34,608 nucleotides of DNA, taken from positions 370,278 through 404,885 of the forward strand of contig JAESIW010000062.1 in assembly GCA_016802295.1 (NCBI GenBank). Direction: 5' to 3'. This document shows positions 1 to 10,232 of the stretch, piece by piece. A program made the translations under genes and the position numbers. Below the pieces are notes generated by a model. It was given only the letters and a program-made list of their open reading frames with translations. It searched no databases and was not told the origin of the DNA. Numbering within the stretch: the first letter of the stretch is position 1; each line of letters starts with the position of its first letter. The stretch is from Brachionus rotundiformis. Its lineage: Eukaryota; Rotifera; Eurotatoria; Ploima; Brachionidae.

Positions 1-1450
1 CTCACCATTGATGTATACAATCTTAACCACAACCTTTCATCTCTACTTGTAAACGTTCGCTTTAGCACAAGCATTTTTTACTTGGCGGGTCCACTTTAAA
101 TCTGATGTGACCATCACTCCTAGATCCCTCTCACACTCTGTGGCCATTAATATAACATTTGAATCGTTTTCACCACATCTTGCCGAATATTTATGTCTTA
201 CATTTAGTCTGCCAAAATGCATCACTTTACACTTATCAGCACACAGTCCCATACGCCACACATCTATCCATTGACATACTGAATCAAGATCTTTCTGTAA
301 CGTCGCTCTTTCATAAACTTTATTTACTTTACCGAGTATTTTCGAGTCATCTGCATACAATTTGATTTTATTTGAAACGCACTCATGCAGGTTTATATAC
401 AGAACAAATAGTAAGGGTCCAAGTACAGATCCTTGTGGAACTCCACTCAATATCTCTGACCATTTAGAAACTCCATCACCAAGTACAACTCGCTGAGTTC
501 TCATACTCAAAAAGTCTTCAAACCACCTAACCATTTTCTCGCCTAACCCATAACCACGTAGTTTATGAAGAAGTCGTTGATGCGGTACAGTATCAAAAGC
601 CTTTGAAAAGTCTAATAGTATTTCATCAACACTGTTCCCTTTTGCTAATTCGCTCGTGATCATGTCAAACGTTTCAAGAAGGTTCGTGACACATCCTTTC
701 CTTGGGACGAAACCATGCTGACATCCACTTAAAAGATTATTCTCTTGCTGGTAAATCATTAGTCGGTCCCTGACAATGCCATCCATAACTTTACAAGCAA
801 CTGACGTAAGTGATACCTGTCGATAATTAACAGGCTCTAATTTACTTCCCTTTTTATAGATCGGCGAAACATTTGCTCGTTTCCAATCCATTGGAATCTT
901 TCCTGTCTCTAGTGATTTTCTGTATATTATATTCAAGAGATCCTCATCAAGCTCCCTCATGACATTATCAATATCAAAAGACGAGGAAGTTCGTAATTGA
1001 AAATTAGGCATAACACCATGGGGTTCTTTATTAAAGACGGAATGAAACTGATCATTCAATAACTCAGCTATCAATTTTTTATCACTGGTTACTTCACCCT
1101 TTTTTATTTTCAACATTCTTATTTCTTCCTTTACTCCCAATTTACTTCTTTCATATGCATAAATTAGTTTTGGATCTTTTTTTGCTTTTCTAGAGAGTGT
1201 GTTCTCATAATCCAATTTGACTTTTCTCAATTTCTCTTTTAGGTCTTTACATGCTTGTCCATAAATATATTTACTTATCTCAAATAAACTTTTATTACAT
1301 GCTTTTATCTTATACCAAGCTCTATGCTTCATTTTTATTGCTCTATTCACTTCGTAGTTTATCCATTTTTCGCTCTTCCGCAAATTCTCTCTGGTACGTG
1401 TTTCTCATAAAGTTGGAGATACTCATTCAAAAAACTTAAAGCAATTTTTG
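1..1450 (-). mobile_element. CR1/Rex-like LINE fragment, 5'-truncated
   Basis: A non-LTR retrotransposon read on the minus strand. Its reverse transcriptase spans most of the interval. Upstream of that frame, about 1375-1440, coding-like sequence typical of the endonuclease-RT linker continues in another frame (FLNEYLQLYEKHVPER), so a frame change lies near 1375. The endonuclease domain itself is absent, which indicates 5' truncation near 1450. At the other end the main frame stops at 43-45. The next family segment (TFTSRDERLW then LYTSMV) resumes at once in another frame out to base 1, so a short deletion removed roughly ten residues. The element probably continues beyond the window. Family placement rests on motif order and is fairly secure. 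Confidence 0.88.
43..1383 (-). pseudogene. LINE reverse transcriptase ORF with internal deletion
   Basis: A 446-residue frame with a basic linker (about residues 1-110), then reverse transcriptase. Visible motifs are the finger segment DWKRANVSPIYKKGS, NYRQVSLTSV (usually NYRPVSLTS, so Pro is replaced by Gln), the catalytic palm strand LDFSKAFDTV, SGVPQGSVLGPLLF, and YADDSKIL with the catalytic Asp pair. Between MRELDEDLL and NIIYRKSLETG the segment that normally carries the conserved 'GPDGI' finger motif is missing, an in-frame loss of about 30-40 residues. The frame opens on a non-ATG codon, so it is a window between frame changes rather than a true start. It should be inactive. Confidence 0.88.
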
Positions 1451-1523
1451 AATAACCACTAAAATTTAAAATTCAAAATTAAAAAATTAAAAATTTTAAA
1501 CTCAAAATTATTAAAATCGAAAA

Positions 1524-2248
1524 ATGCAAGACGAACACGACATTATGGTACACGGCGTCCCGAATGTACAAAATGCAAACGAAATACTCCGAGAAGAGCT
1601 GGACAAATATAAACAAAAGTTCGGTCCGATCAAATGGCTAAGAATGGGTCCTAGCCGGGGTTTCCACAAGACAAATTACGCTTTCCTAAGATATCAGGAC
1701 AGCTCAATACACCAGGAAGCCACCGACTTCCTAAACAAAGTCGGTATCCGCGATCGAAATCTGGTTCGAGATTAACCCACGCCCGAACACGATCAATCAC
1801 CATCGACAGGAGGTGTCAGTGACCCCAAGAATGTCTCGGTTGATGGAGGAGCTTTGCAAAGAAAAGCGAAAGCTCGAACAGAGCACCGAGAGCTCGAGAT
1901 TTGGTACGTGATCTCCTAACCGAACAAGGAAACCAACCATGGCCATCGCAAGTCCAAAGATCTAACTTTGTGTCGATCAGACAACTTCCCACGCCACCAA
2001 CGACAAAGGCCAATCGATTCATTGGAGGACCATGCCCAGTGTGCCTCGAGCAGTTCGAGAACTACCCTTCAATCGTCTCGACGCAATGCGGAAACCTCAT
2101 GTGCGAGGACTGTATGTACGGGTACGTCCGCAACTCCGATCGTGACGTCCGAGAACGTTGCCAAGTTTGCCGTTCGCAGTTAGCCCACAACAACATTTAT
2201 CTTACTATTTTGTACATCTCGAGTGCCTTTTTCAACACACTTCTTTAA
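1524..2248 (+). pseudogene. RRM plus RING-finger protein, two frame changes
   Basis: An ATG at 1524 opens an RNA-recognition-like domain: RNP2-like DIMVHGVP near residue 6, FGPIKWLRMG, and RNP1-like TNYAFLRYQD. That frame stops at 1775, but coding-like text (EIWFEINPRPN, then a charged helix MSRLMEELCKEKRKLE) continues in the next frame to about 1905. A third frame carries a RING finger at about 2030-2190: CPVCLEQF, CGNLMCEDC, CQVC. The usual His of the CGH position is Asn here. Each change is +1, and the second falls on a possible splice donor (GGTACGTGA at about 1903). RNA-binding RING proteins are often ubiquitin ligases, but this arrangement is not one I recognise. GC content looks near 50 percent against AT-rich surroundings. 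It is either a pseudogene or a gene with mis-called bases. Confidence 0.6.
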
Positions 2249-2428
2249 GTAATTATCTATAAAAACAAACGATTCAGAAACACTTTGAATATTTACATTT
2301 ATTTCTTGACACTGTTCAACCTAATTGGCACTTTTGTCGAACTTCCAATAACCATAGCTACAAATTTTGCATGCAGGTTAAATAAATAGTTTTATTTTTT
2401 GGTTGGGATTTTTTTCAACTTTTAAAAG

Positions 2429-3149
2429 ATGCTTGTTTTGGCAAATTGGCTCAATCATATCCGGCTTTTTTAATGTATCTGATCGGCTGCACAAGCATCT
2501 ACATCATGTCTTTGATATCGCTTGAGCGCTCCATTTTAATTCAGAATTCTTTCCGTACCAAAATAGACACCAATCAAGTGGTCATCTCGGTCCTAATCTG
2601 CCTTGCCCTCGGATTTGTCTGGGCTTATTTCCCGTATTTGGCTGGTCACACTACTCGCTTGAAGGCGCCTACACAAGCTGTAGTGTCGAATGGAATGAAA
2701 TAAGCTTCAGTGTAGTCAGCTACAATATTACTATATTCATCACAGTATTTATCATACCTATTTCTACAATTCTCTTAACAAACTTCAAATTAATATTTAT
2801 GGTATATTTTTTAAAAGAAAATTTTAGATTTTTTTTTAAAAATTATTTTATTAAGTTCAAAAAGTTGAATTTAATTTATTAAAAACTTAATTATGTGTAT
2901 AAAAAAAAGAAGTTTTTGGCCGAGAGAAAAGCAACTCTTAGCATGATTTTAATTATAAGTATTTTAAATTTTTTAAAATTAATATTTATTCAAGACTAAA
3001 ATTAAATTATAGTCGGCTTTGTGTTAAGTTGGAGTCCGTACGCCGTGGTATCAATGTATCGAGTGTTTATAAATGAAGATATCTCACCAATGGTTGGCAC
3101 TATACCATCAATGTTTGCAAAGTCAACTGTTCTTTGGACCTCACTTTAA
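2429..3149 (+). pseudogene. Decayed opsin (retinal GPCR), helices 3 to 7
   Basis: A partial rhodopsin-class opsin in three exons. Exon 2429-2801 carries TM3 (FLMYLIGCTSIYIMSLISLERS, an E/DRY variant), TM4 (FVWAYFPYL), and then, one frame over, GWSHYSLEGAYTSCSVEW (loop 2 with its Cys and the Glu181-equivalent) and TM5. Exon about 2913-2958 is AERKATLSMILII of TM6. A 54-nt intron (GTATTT...TATAG) leads to exon 3013-3149 with FVLSWSPYAVVSMY and TM7 IPSMFAKSTVLW. The Lys of FAKS is the Schiff-base residue that binds retinal. Damage: a one-base loss near 2640, the TM3 disulfide Cys apparently replaced by Ala, and a stop at 3147 inside the NPxxY position. TM1-2 exons are not seen. It looks closer to ciliary opsins/xenopsins than to rhabdomeric opsins. 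Confidence 0.85.
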
Positions 3150-3509
3150 TACACTTATTCTAACCTTAAAATAAGGCTACTCATTAAAAACCATTTGCTT
3201 AAGAATGATCGAAACCAAAAGAATAAACTTGTTTTTATATAATTTTTTTATAAATTGTTTTAAATTTTAATTAAAATTTCTTATAAAAATTTTTTTTAAT
3301 AAAGACCGTCCATCATATAAATTTTAAATATTTTGTAATGAAGATCACAGAGTCGATAAGACCCAAAAATCATTCTTTGCATTGAATTTTCCAATTAAAA
3401 AAATTATTTAAAAATTCAGCAAAAAATAATTTTTGAGCATGATCATTAATTTTTATCATAAACTTTAACAAGACATTTCAAACCGCTTTCACTAAAGCAG
3501 GCTATCGTA
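3150..3509. other. AT-rich stretch, no gene seen
   Basis: After the opsin fragment the sequence is mainly A/T runs with no sustained reading frame and no motif I recognise. Confidence 0.5.
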
Positions 3510-4165
3510 CAAACTATTAATCCAAACACAAACTCAATCTTTTTCTCGACCAGCTTCCAATTCCACTGGAACCATTTCCGACATTTTTGGTTATCAAATT
3601 CAACCCCAAGCTCAACTTCAAAAGCCTTTCTGCAAGCATTAGCTCATGAACAACATCAAAAATCAATCTCGTTTGGAGAATAAAAGGTTCAAAACTCAAA
3701 AATTCATTAATAAATCAACTATTTTCCAAAACTTTATCCGTTCAATCTTCGATTATTCTTTCTTTCCATTAAGTTGCTCTATGCAAAAAATATCATCAGA
3801 TCTTCAAAAACTCCATACCAAAATTTTAAGACACATTAAATCTTTCCAAACATAATAAATTGGACTTAAAAGAAACACGCTCAAAAGTTCTGTTCAATAA
3901 ATTTTACCAAACCATCAACAATTAAGATCAGATTGATGATACTTCACACGCTAAGTTCACTTCGCTCTACTTAGATTTCAAACAATAGTTTCTACATAAA
4001 CATTTTCACATTACTCATTTTTTTACTAACGCTGGGCTTAAAAAAGAAAGACTCAATTCTATTTTAAGTAGCCTAAGTTTCTACTCAAGACTTATCAATT
4101 GCTTTGTGATCATGAGATCAATGTTTAAATTTTTAGTATTAAGCATTCAATTTTTTAAAAACATT
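3510..4165 (+). mobile_element. LINE 3' fragment, copy A
   Basis: The C-terminal part of a LINE ORF and its 3' tail. One frame gives VIKFNPKLNFKSL near 3590-3630. Another gives FIRSIFDYSFFPL and ISSDLQKLHTKILRHIKSF at 3700-3850, the region that follows the reverse transcriptase palm in jockey/CR1-type elements. From 3821 to 4165 it matches 11971-12358 closely, so two copies of one 3' end exist here. It is frameshifted and lacks a reverse transcriptase core on this strand. Its 3' end meets the minus-strand LINE at 4164, giving a tail-to-tail junction. Confidence 0.75.
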
Positions 4166-4800
4166 AATTTTTCAAAACACTATCTAAGTCCTTATCAGAG
4201 TGACTAATCGTAGTGTCATCAGCAAACATTTTAATGTCAAATTTCCTTAAAATATAAGGAAAATCATTAACAAAAATCAGAAAAAGAAGAGGACCTAGAA
4301 CTGAACCCTGCGGTACACCTAACTTTAGAGCTGTAGGTTTTGATCTTTCGTTACTAAGATGAACTATTTGAGATCTATTGACAAAATAGTTCGAAAAAAG
4401 ATCTAAAGAATTATTGTCAAATCCATAGTGAAATAATTTCAAGAGAAGCAGATTTGGATCAATCACGTCAAAGGCTTTTCTAAAGTCAATAAAAAGTGAT
4501 AAGGTAGTAAGTTTCTTTTCCTTAGCTAAATTTAATTCACTAAGATATTCATGAAATGCAGTCTGATTACAGCATGGATTCAGTCAGCTCTAAATCCATG
4601 CTGCCCATTAAAAAAAAAATATTATTAGATTCAAAATAGCTTGAGATTTGATAAGCCAATAATCTTTCAAACAATTTTGCAATTGGAGAAAGAACTGAAA
4701 TAGCCCTATAATTGTTAATGTCTGATTTAATACCTTTGTTTTTAAACAAAGGATTAACAATAGCTAGCTTCCAGTCGTCTAGAATAGATCTTAATCTCAA
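4164..4800 (-). pseudogene. LINE reverse transcriptase palm, two frames
   Basis: The first frame (4800-4567) gives DDWKLAIVNPLFKNKG and NNYRAISVLSPIAKLFERLL, the finger region with Ala where Pro is usual. The second (4466-4164) gives KLGVPQGSVLGPLLFLIFVNDF and IKMFADDTTISHSDKDLDSV, the palm with the catalytic Asp pair. About 100 bases between them are out of frame and hold the remaining palm strand. No thumb domain follows on this strand. Confidence 0.82.
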
Positions 4801-6104
4801 GCAATCATTAAAAATAATAATAAGTAAAGGAGCAAATAGGTCTGGTAGACCTTTTAGTATCTTTGAATGAATACCAATATAACCAGGTTAATTAGAAGAT
4901 GGTAAATCACTTAAAGCTTTTTTTAATTTCATCAAGAAAAAGCTCATGAAATGAAAAGCCAGGTGTTACAAAAAAGTTATTTAATTTTAGTTCTTAAAAT
5001 CCGTCAAAAATATATTTAGCTGAGTCATTTCACCGGACATAGATGAAGACGCAATAGATGCAAAACAGCTGTTAACACTCAAAGGACCGGCTATTTTTAT
5101 CAAAAACTTGGTTTAAATGTTGCATTAGTTTCATAAAAGTCTGTAAAATTAAAAGCATTATGTTTAAAAGACCATTATCAAAGCTTTAAAATAAATATTA
5201 AAACATGTAAATCTGATTGATCATTAATTAAAAAATTCAATTTGAATTTTTAAAAAAGTGTCAAATTGACACCGTCGGTCCTTTGAGTGTTAAACATCTC
5301 AACTTGATCAACGGGATTGTTAACCTTTATATCATCCCAAACTAGCTCTTCTGGAAAGCTGTCAAGATCAGCATCTCCTCTAGTTTTAATGGATGACTTG
5401 TAAAAATTCCAGAATTTTTTGGAATTTTTGAAATCTTTTGAGGATTTGGACTCAAAAAATATTTTCATTTTTTGTAATTTCTTCTAGCCTCCCTGTAATC
5501 ATTTAAATTTACACAGTCCATACAATTCAAGTAATTATGATAACAAAAATCCCTATGGTTTCTTAAGCTTCTTAATTAAGAATCAAACCAAGGACACGAT
5601 TGATTATTCCTATCTTTAACTTCTTTTAATGGCCAACATGTTTCGATGGACTGTTATATAATATCTTTAATAAAATTCAATTTATCTTCTACTCCGAATA
5701 GTTTATCAAGTATACTAAATTGTCCAAATTTACTAATACTTTTATCAGAAATCAAACGAAAGGATTTTAAGCTATTTTTCTTCACAGATTTTAATACTGG
5801 AAACGAGCCTAAAAGGAATTTGTGATCACTGAAGGAAAAACCTACTATGGAGATAGAATCAAAATTTTCCTGATGTATAATATGATCTATATAACTTAAT
5901 TTAACATATATATCTTTTGAAATATTATTTATACCTATCCTTATTGGTTGATTTGTAATTGTTTTTTAGGGAGTAGAAATTCTCTAAACCTAATATCACC
6001 ATTTAAATGATCCATATTTAAATGACCAACAAGAACAAGCTTATTATTGGTATCATTTGTTAATATAAACTGCTCTAAGAAATTAATAAAAGTAAATTAT
6101 CAGT

Positions 6105-6684
6105 TTAGGTTGGCTTATAACTGAAAAGAAAGTTAATATTTTCACTATAACATTGCAATTCCAATGAAATAGCTTCGAATTCATCAAAGAAGTAACAATT
6201 TAGAATTTTTAAATTCTTCTTAACAAGAACAAGTAAACCACCACCATCCCTATTCCTATCTTTACGCTTTAATAAGTAATCTGGACTATGAAAAAAAAAG
6301 AAGGGGATAGAATCATCTAGTTTTGTTTCATTTAAAGAAATAACATCGAAGATGTTTAACAATTTCTAAAACCTCATCCTTTTTAAGAAACAGTGAATTT
6401 GCATTCAAATGTAAGATATTTAAACTACTATTTAAGCCTAAGCAGAAATTTTTCAAGTTATTTAAATAATTAGGAAATGAAGGGATATGAAATTTTTTGG
6501 AGAAAAAATCTTTACTAAAATTAAAAACTTTAGGTAAAATATCTGCAGAAATAAAAGAATTTTTCTCTGATGATTTAGTTATTCTATCTGATTTATTACA
6601 GTTTATCAGATGTTTATTATACCAAGCTCTAGAAACATAGGATTTAAAGCAAAATTGACATGCATATTTAATTTTATTATTCAT
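6105..6684 (-). pseudogene. LINE ORF N-terminus: C2HC finger and APE endonuclease
   Basis: The frame opening at 6684 (ATG) begins MNNKIKYACQFCFKSY, with C-x2-C followed by H-x4-C (HLINC), a C2HC finger at about residues 9-29. LNILHLNANSLFLKKDEV starts the endonuclease fold. A frame change near 6350 leads to ISLNETKLDDSIP and RDGGGLLVLVKKNLK, the Glu-containing and GGG segments of APE-type LINE endonucleases. The endonuclease nicks target DNA to prime reverse transcription. The finger presumably binds nucleic acid (inference). Confidence 0.8.
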
Positions 6685-6918
6685 TCTTTTGACGAAAATA
6701 ATATCTAATTAACATAAAATATGTAATAAGTTTCAAATATGAATAAATGACTCAAGAAATTTGAATAAAATAATTTAGAATAACTAGTAAACTTACTAAT
6801 TATAATGTCCAGTGCAGATGAGATTGATCGAAAATTAAATTTTTACAAGACGACGGTATTTTCCCATACAATATTCTCATTAAATCATAAGATAATTGGC
6901 TTAGTGGGAAAGACGAAA
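6685..6918. other. AT-rich spacer between LINE and Gypsy fragments
   Basis: No reading frame or repeat recognised. It separates the LINE 5' end from the gag-like frame that ends at 6919. Confidence 0.4.
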
Positions 6919-7095
6919 TTACCAATTAAAAAACGATAAAAAATATATTTGTTTTTCCACTTCTCCCTCAATCTTCGCTTGCTTTGGCGGTCTTCCAACT
7001 GGCCTCTTCCTTTCCTCGGCAACTGCTTGTTCTTCTAATATACTAGTCACGGCACCGCGTTGTTGCCGGGTAGGTTGACTGGATCTTTTGGACAT
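6919..7095 (-). CDS. Gypsy-type gag leader with AT-hook, truncated
   Basis: A 58-residue frame from ATG at 7095 to TAA at 6919, too short for a complete gag. The N-terminus is rich in Ser, Arg and Gln. RKRPVGRPPKQAK near residues 29-41 has the GRP core flanked by basic residues that defines an AT-hook, which binds the minor groove of AT-rich DNA. It lies about 20 bases downstream (minus-strand sense) of sequence shared with the LTR at 10731, so it is the start of that element's internal region. Homology probably stops near 6950 where AT-rich sequence takes over. It is a remnant. Confidence 0.55.
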   Translation of the reverse strand: MSKRSSQPTRQQRGAVTSILEEQAVAEERKRPVGRPPKQAKIEGEVEKQIYFLSFFNW

Positions 7096-7113
7096 ATTAG
7101 TGGGAATTGGGCC

Positions 7114-7316
7114 ACATAAAAGGAAACAAATTTTTTTTTTTTTAAAAACTCTCTCTCTATTTATTTAAATTAAACTATTTTTATATATCTCTTAACTTGG
7201 CGCCAGCAATCAATCAGTTGAGCTAGACTAACAACTAGCTACTAGATTGAGGACACTCATGAATATAAAGGGACAAATAACCGGACCTAGCTAGGCCTAT
7301 ATTATATAGTAACACA
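7114..7316 (-). mobile_element. Partial LTR, same family as 10731-11074, inverted
   Basis: The reverse complement matches the last ~200 bases of the plus-strand LTR nearly base for base, including TGGCGCC, the TATATAAAAA box, the GAGAGAGAG run and the A-rich tract. The match ends near 7316, so the first part of the LTR is missing. Followed by the gag leader, this is the 5' end of a second, oppositely oriented element. Confidence 0.85.
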
Positions 7317-7951
7317 TCAACAATTCCTAAGAAAAAATAATACAGTCTAAATTAGTCATTTATCCACCCAGTGACACTATTCTTTAACTCATTTCTTAAT
7401 TATTTATCATTATACTAAAAGAAGCTTCAACAGTAGACAATCAATAATACAATAATAAATATATATTTGATTTAGAATGTTTAAATTTTACTTCCTTGTT
7501 TTTATTTAAATTCATTTTTATTCAAGCTTAAAGAACTTCACTATAGATTGAAGTTACTTAGTCTAATGTTAACAGTTCCTTTGATTCACTCTTATTTTAT
7601 TCAATAAATACTTTAAAACGAATTCGTTATATTTTACAACGCTAAAAGTAGTGGCCAGACTCAAAGTGTAACATACTTCTTGCATAGTTTTTTAACTAAT
7701 TCTTCATTTAACAATAAGAAGATTTCTAGTCACAAGGTTATAAATAGGATTATGTCATTAAGTACCATTTAAATCCAATTCTCGATGCTTTCTGGACTTG
7801 TTGCATAGTATAAACATTATCTCTATATATATATAAAGATCTTATATCTTCTTTTCATTTGCATCAAATTCCATCAACAGCTTGCTCTTCACTTCTGGGG
7901 TTCAATTCAAATCAACCGTTTTAATTTCTTCTTTTTGACTTTTGGTGGCCA
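7317..7951. other. AT-rich stretch, no gene seen
   Basis: No sustained frame. A TATATATATAAAG tract near 7826-7840 could act as a TATA element, but no reading frame follows it convincingly. Confidence 0.4.
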
Positions 7952-9122
7952 TCTCTCATCGCTGCAACAATTTAATGGACAAATGCGACAATAAAAAATA
8001 GTTGTTTTAACTCATTCTTCACTAACTCGTTCTAGCTGATGAATTATACAAGAAAATTTATAACTCTTTATTAAATTTAATTTTAATTAATCAAGTTTCA
8101 CATTTAATTCTGACTTCTTACATAAAAAAATATGATTTCTCAAAAATCACTTTCAAACTTATTCAATTTTTTTTTATTTCTGTAATCATATTTTATCAAA
8201 TTAAATTAGCTAAATATAGAAAGTGAATAATTTTTGAAAGTTTATTTTTAATAAAATTAAATTTTTAAACAAAAAAAAAGCAATTTGTTAAAAAAAATTA
8301 AACGTAAGTTCTATATCTAATTAAAATAATCATAGTTAATAAAAATTTGGATATTCGGCTTTGATGTAAAGAAGTGACATGCATCAGACTACTAGCTCAC
8401 TTCAATGTATAAAAACATTAATCGACGAAAAATTTTCAAATAATTTAAAAAGATATTAATTCATCAAAAAAGTTGAGTGATATAAAGATGTCTAAATTAT
8501 AAAATGTGCGGTGGTTAAGGTAATTCAAATGACGAAACAAAATCAAGACATTAACAACGAATTGTCCAATTTAAGAACATTTTTTAATTTCGGAAAAAGC
8601 TTTTCAAACTGCTAATTTACTTGATAAACCATTTGATAAATAACAAAGCAAAAAGGAATCTACTGAAGGAAATTTAAATAAATGCCGAAATTTTGCTTAC
8701 GTTAAAGAAGACCAAGTAAAATCTAACGAATTTCAATGTCATGTCATAAATGTGACAATTTGTTATTCATTAGAAAAAATGAAGATGAAGACTTAGAATA
8801 CGCTAGTTGAAACCGATAAAGATTTTGTTGACTGTAATTTGGATTAAAAAAGGAAAGTGACACAGATTCAATATAAGCTCTTCAGGACGAACTTAATGTA
8901 CCAAGTGTTATGAAAATATTTCCAAAACATAAATTTGTTATCGACACTCTTAGCATTTACTAACTTGATGATCAACTCGTATTTAAATCAAGAAGACTAA
9001 TCATTTCTAACGAGATACAGAAGTCAACGATATATAAAAGAAACGAAATGAACCTTTTTAAAAGATATTATTATTATTTTTATATTATATTACTTAATAT
9101 TTAGTATTGCAATAAACTACTA
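7952..9122 (+). repeat. Left arm of about 1.2-kb inverted repeat pair
   Basis: The reverse complement matches 13014-14300 along nearly its whole length. Clear anchors are TCTCATCGCTGCAACAATTT at the outer end, the stretch with GGATATTCGGCTTTGATG near 8350, and the inner end around AGTTTATTGCAATA. The arms differ by scattered substitutions and small indels plus a ~90-base insertion in the right arm. The arms may be two copies of one repeat or long terminal inverted repeats of one element. The enclosed DNA holds a Gypsy fragment and an assembly gap. Confidence 0.85.
8500..9060 (+). pseudogene. Unrecognised ORF remnant inside the left arm
   Basis: Short coding-like runs in changing frames: FQCHVINVTI-type text near 8730, then ELNVPSVMKIFPKHKFVIDT, LDDQLVFKSRRLIISNEIQ and KSTIYKRNEMNLFKR between 8890 and 9060. 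Interrupting stops are frequent. The same text appears in the right arm. I do not recognise the protein. Repetition in both arms suggests it belongs to a mobile element. Confidence 0.35.
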
Positions 9123-9148
9123 CAGGGAATTAAATAAGGGCAGGCCTT

Positions 9149-9575
9149 CTATTTCTCAACCATCGATTTAACTTACGGCTTTGGCAAATACCCATTCTCG
9201 AAGGTGATAGGGAAAAAACAGCCTTTATTAGCCATTATGGTCTTTATGAATTCCTTGTAATGCCTTTTGGCCTAACTAACGCTCCGGCTACTTTTCAAAG
9301 GTACATGGACACGGCATTTTGAGGTCTTAAGTGGTTATGCTGCCTCGTCTATTTAGATGATGTTATTATCTTCTCTAAGAAAATTGAGGAACATTATGCT
9401 CACCTAACAGCGGTTTTTGAAATAATTAGAAAGGCTAACTTAAGGATTAAAGGTACCAAGTGCTCATTTTTCCGGAAAGAACTAACGTAATTAGGTCATA
9501 AGGTTTCATTGTTGAAGAGATTTGTCCTGATCCGAAAAAGGTAAAAGCCATATCTAAAATCCAGTCACCAAGGAA
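9149..9575 (+). pseudogene. Gypsy reverse transcriptase fragment
   Basis: Translation gives FSTIDLTYGFWQIPI, KTAFISHYGLYEFLVMPFGL, TNAPATFQRYMDTAF and LVYLDDVIIFSK, the classic Ty3/Gypsy palm with the Asp pair in YLDD at about 9349-9363. A TGA at 9320 and a TAA near 9489 interrupt it, and a frame change follows near 9500. The end abuts integrase zinc-binding sequence, so the connection and RNase H domains were deleted. Confidence 0.85.
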
Positions 9576-9589
9576 TAAAAAGATATGTA

Positions 9590-10232
9590 TGTTTAATGAT
9601 GTGGTCAAAGCATGCTTGACGTGTCAGAAGTTTAAGCCTCCACATCCCACGAATCATGTGCTGCTATTACCGATAAATCGAGTTTTCCATTTGATCTGGT
9701 TGGCATGGATATTTTAGGTCCATTCAAAGGAACCAAGGCTGGGTTTAAGTATGTTTTGGTGATAGTTGATTATTTTACCAATTGGGTAGAGGCTTGTCCT
9801 TTGAAAACTTTAGTATCTGAAGAGTTTGCTGAGCGTTTTTATCACTTAATAGTAACCCGACATGGGTGTCCATCCAGAGTCCTGACAGACCAAGGGACTC
9901 AATTTACTTCCCAGCTTTTCCGAGCAATGTGCAAACGACTTGGTATCCATAAAATAGATTGCAGTGCTAAACATCCACAAGCTAATGGGAAGGTAGAGCG
10001 GTTTAACCGATTTTTGGCAAACGCGCTCGCAACGGTAATCAATAAAAGTCAGACGGATTGGGACAAGTTGCTTGATGATTGTCTGATGGCTTATCGTGTT
10101 ACAATTCACGAACTAATACAAGAAACACTTTATTTCTTGTTGTATGGGCGAAACCCCATATTGCCTGGAGATCTGATTTTCGTAGCCCAGCGTAGTAGGC
10201 CCTCGAATGAGAGCGATGATAAAATAGACTAA
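9590..10232 (+). pseudogene. Gypsy integrase, catalytic core open
   Basis: CLTCQKFKPPHP near 9614 is the second half of the HHCC zinc module. The open 175-residue frame from 9705 holds the DDE core: first Asp in MDILGPFKG, second in LTDQGTQFTS, Glu in NGKVERFNRF. These residues transfer cDNA ends into target DNA. The upstream HH half is missing or out of frame, and a stop lies between zinc module and core, so it is not a complete enzyme. The frame ends at 10232, where coding shifts. Confidence 0.82.

Larger units (their letters stand above)
4164..6684 (-). mobile_element. LINE with N-terminal zinc finger, endonuclease and RT, decayed
   Basis: Read on the minus strand, the order is a C2HC zinc finger, an APE-type endonuclease, a linker, and a reverse transcriptase, matching a single-ORF LINE about 2.5 kb long to this point. 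The linker segment at 5250-5468 reads KKFWNFYKSSIKTR and VNNPVDQVEMFN, typical of the stretch before the polymerase. Stops and frame changes separate the segments, so the copy is dead. The part after the catalytic FADDT strand ends at 4164, where plus-strand LINE sequence begins. Confidence 0.85.

Noticed and set aside
3517..3699. 60-residue minus-strand frame
   Set aside because: It lies opposite LINE coding text on the plus strand and looks like a shadow.
3510..6684. Twin-priming inversion of one LINE insertion
   Set aside because: Twin priming puts the inverted 5' piece before the sense 3' piece. Here the sense 3' piece comes first and its 3' end faces the inverted piece.
7895..7910. Pol III B-box (GGTTCAATTCA)
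   Set aside because: Only a partial match, with no A-box at the right distance and no tRNA-like fold.
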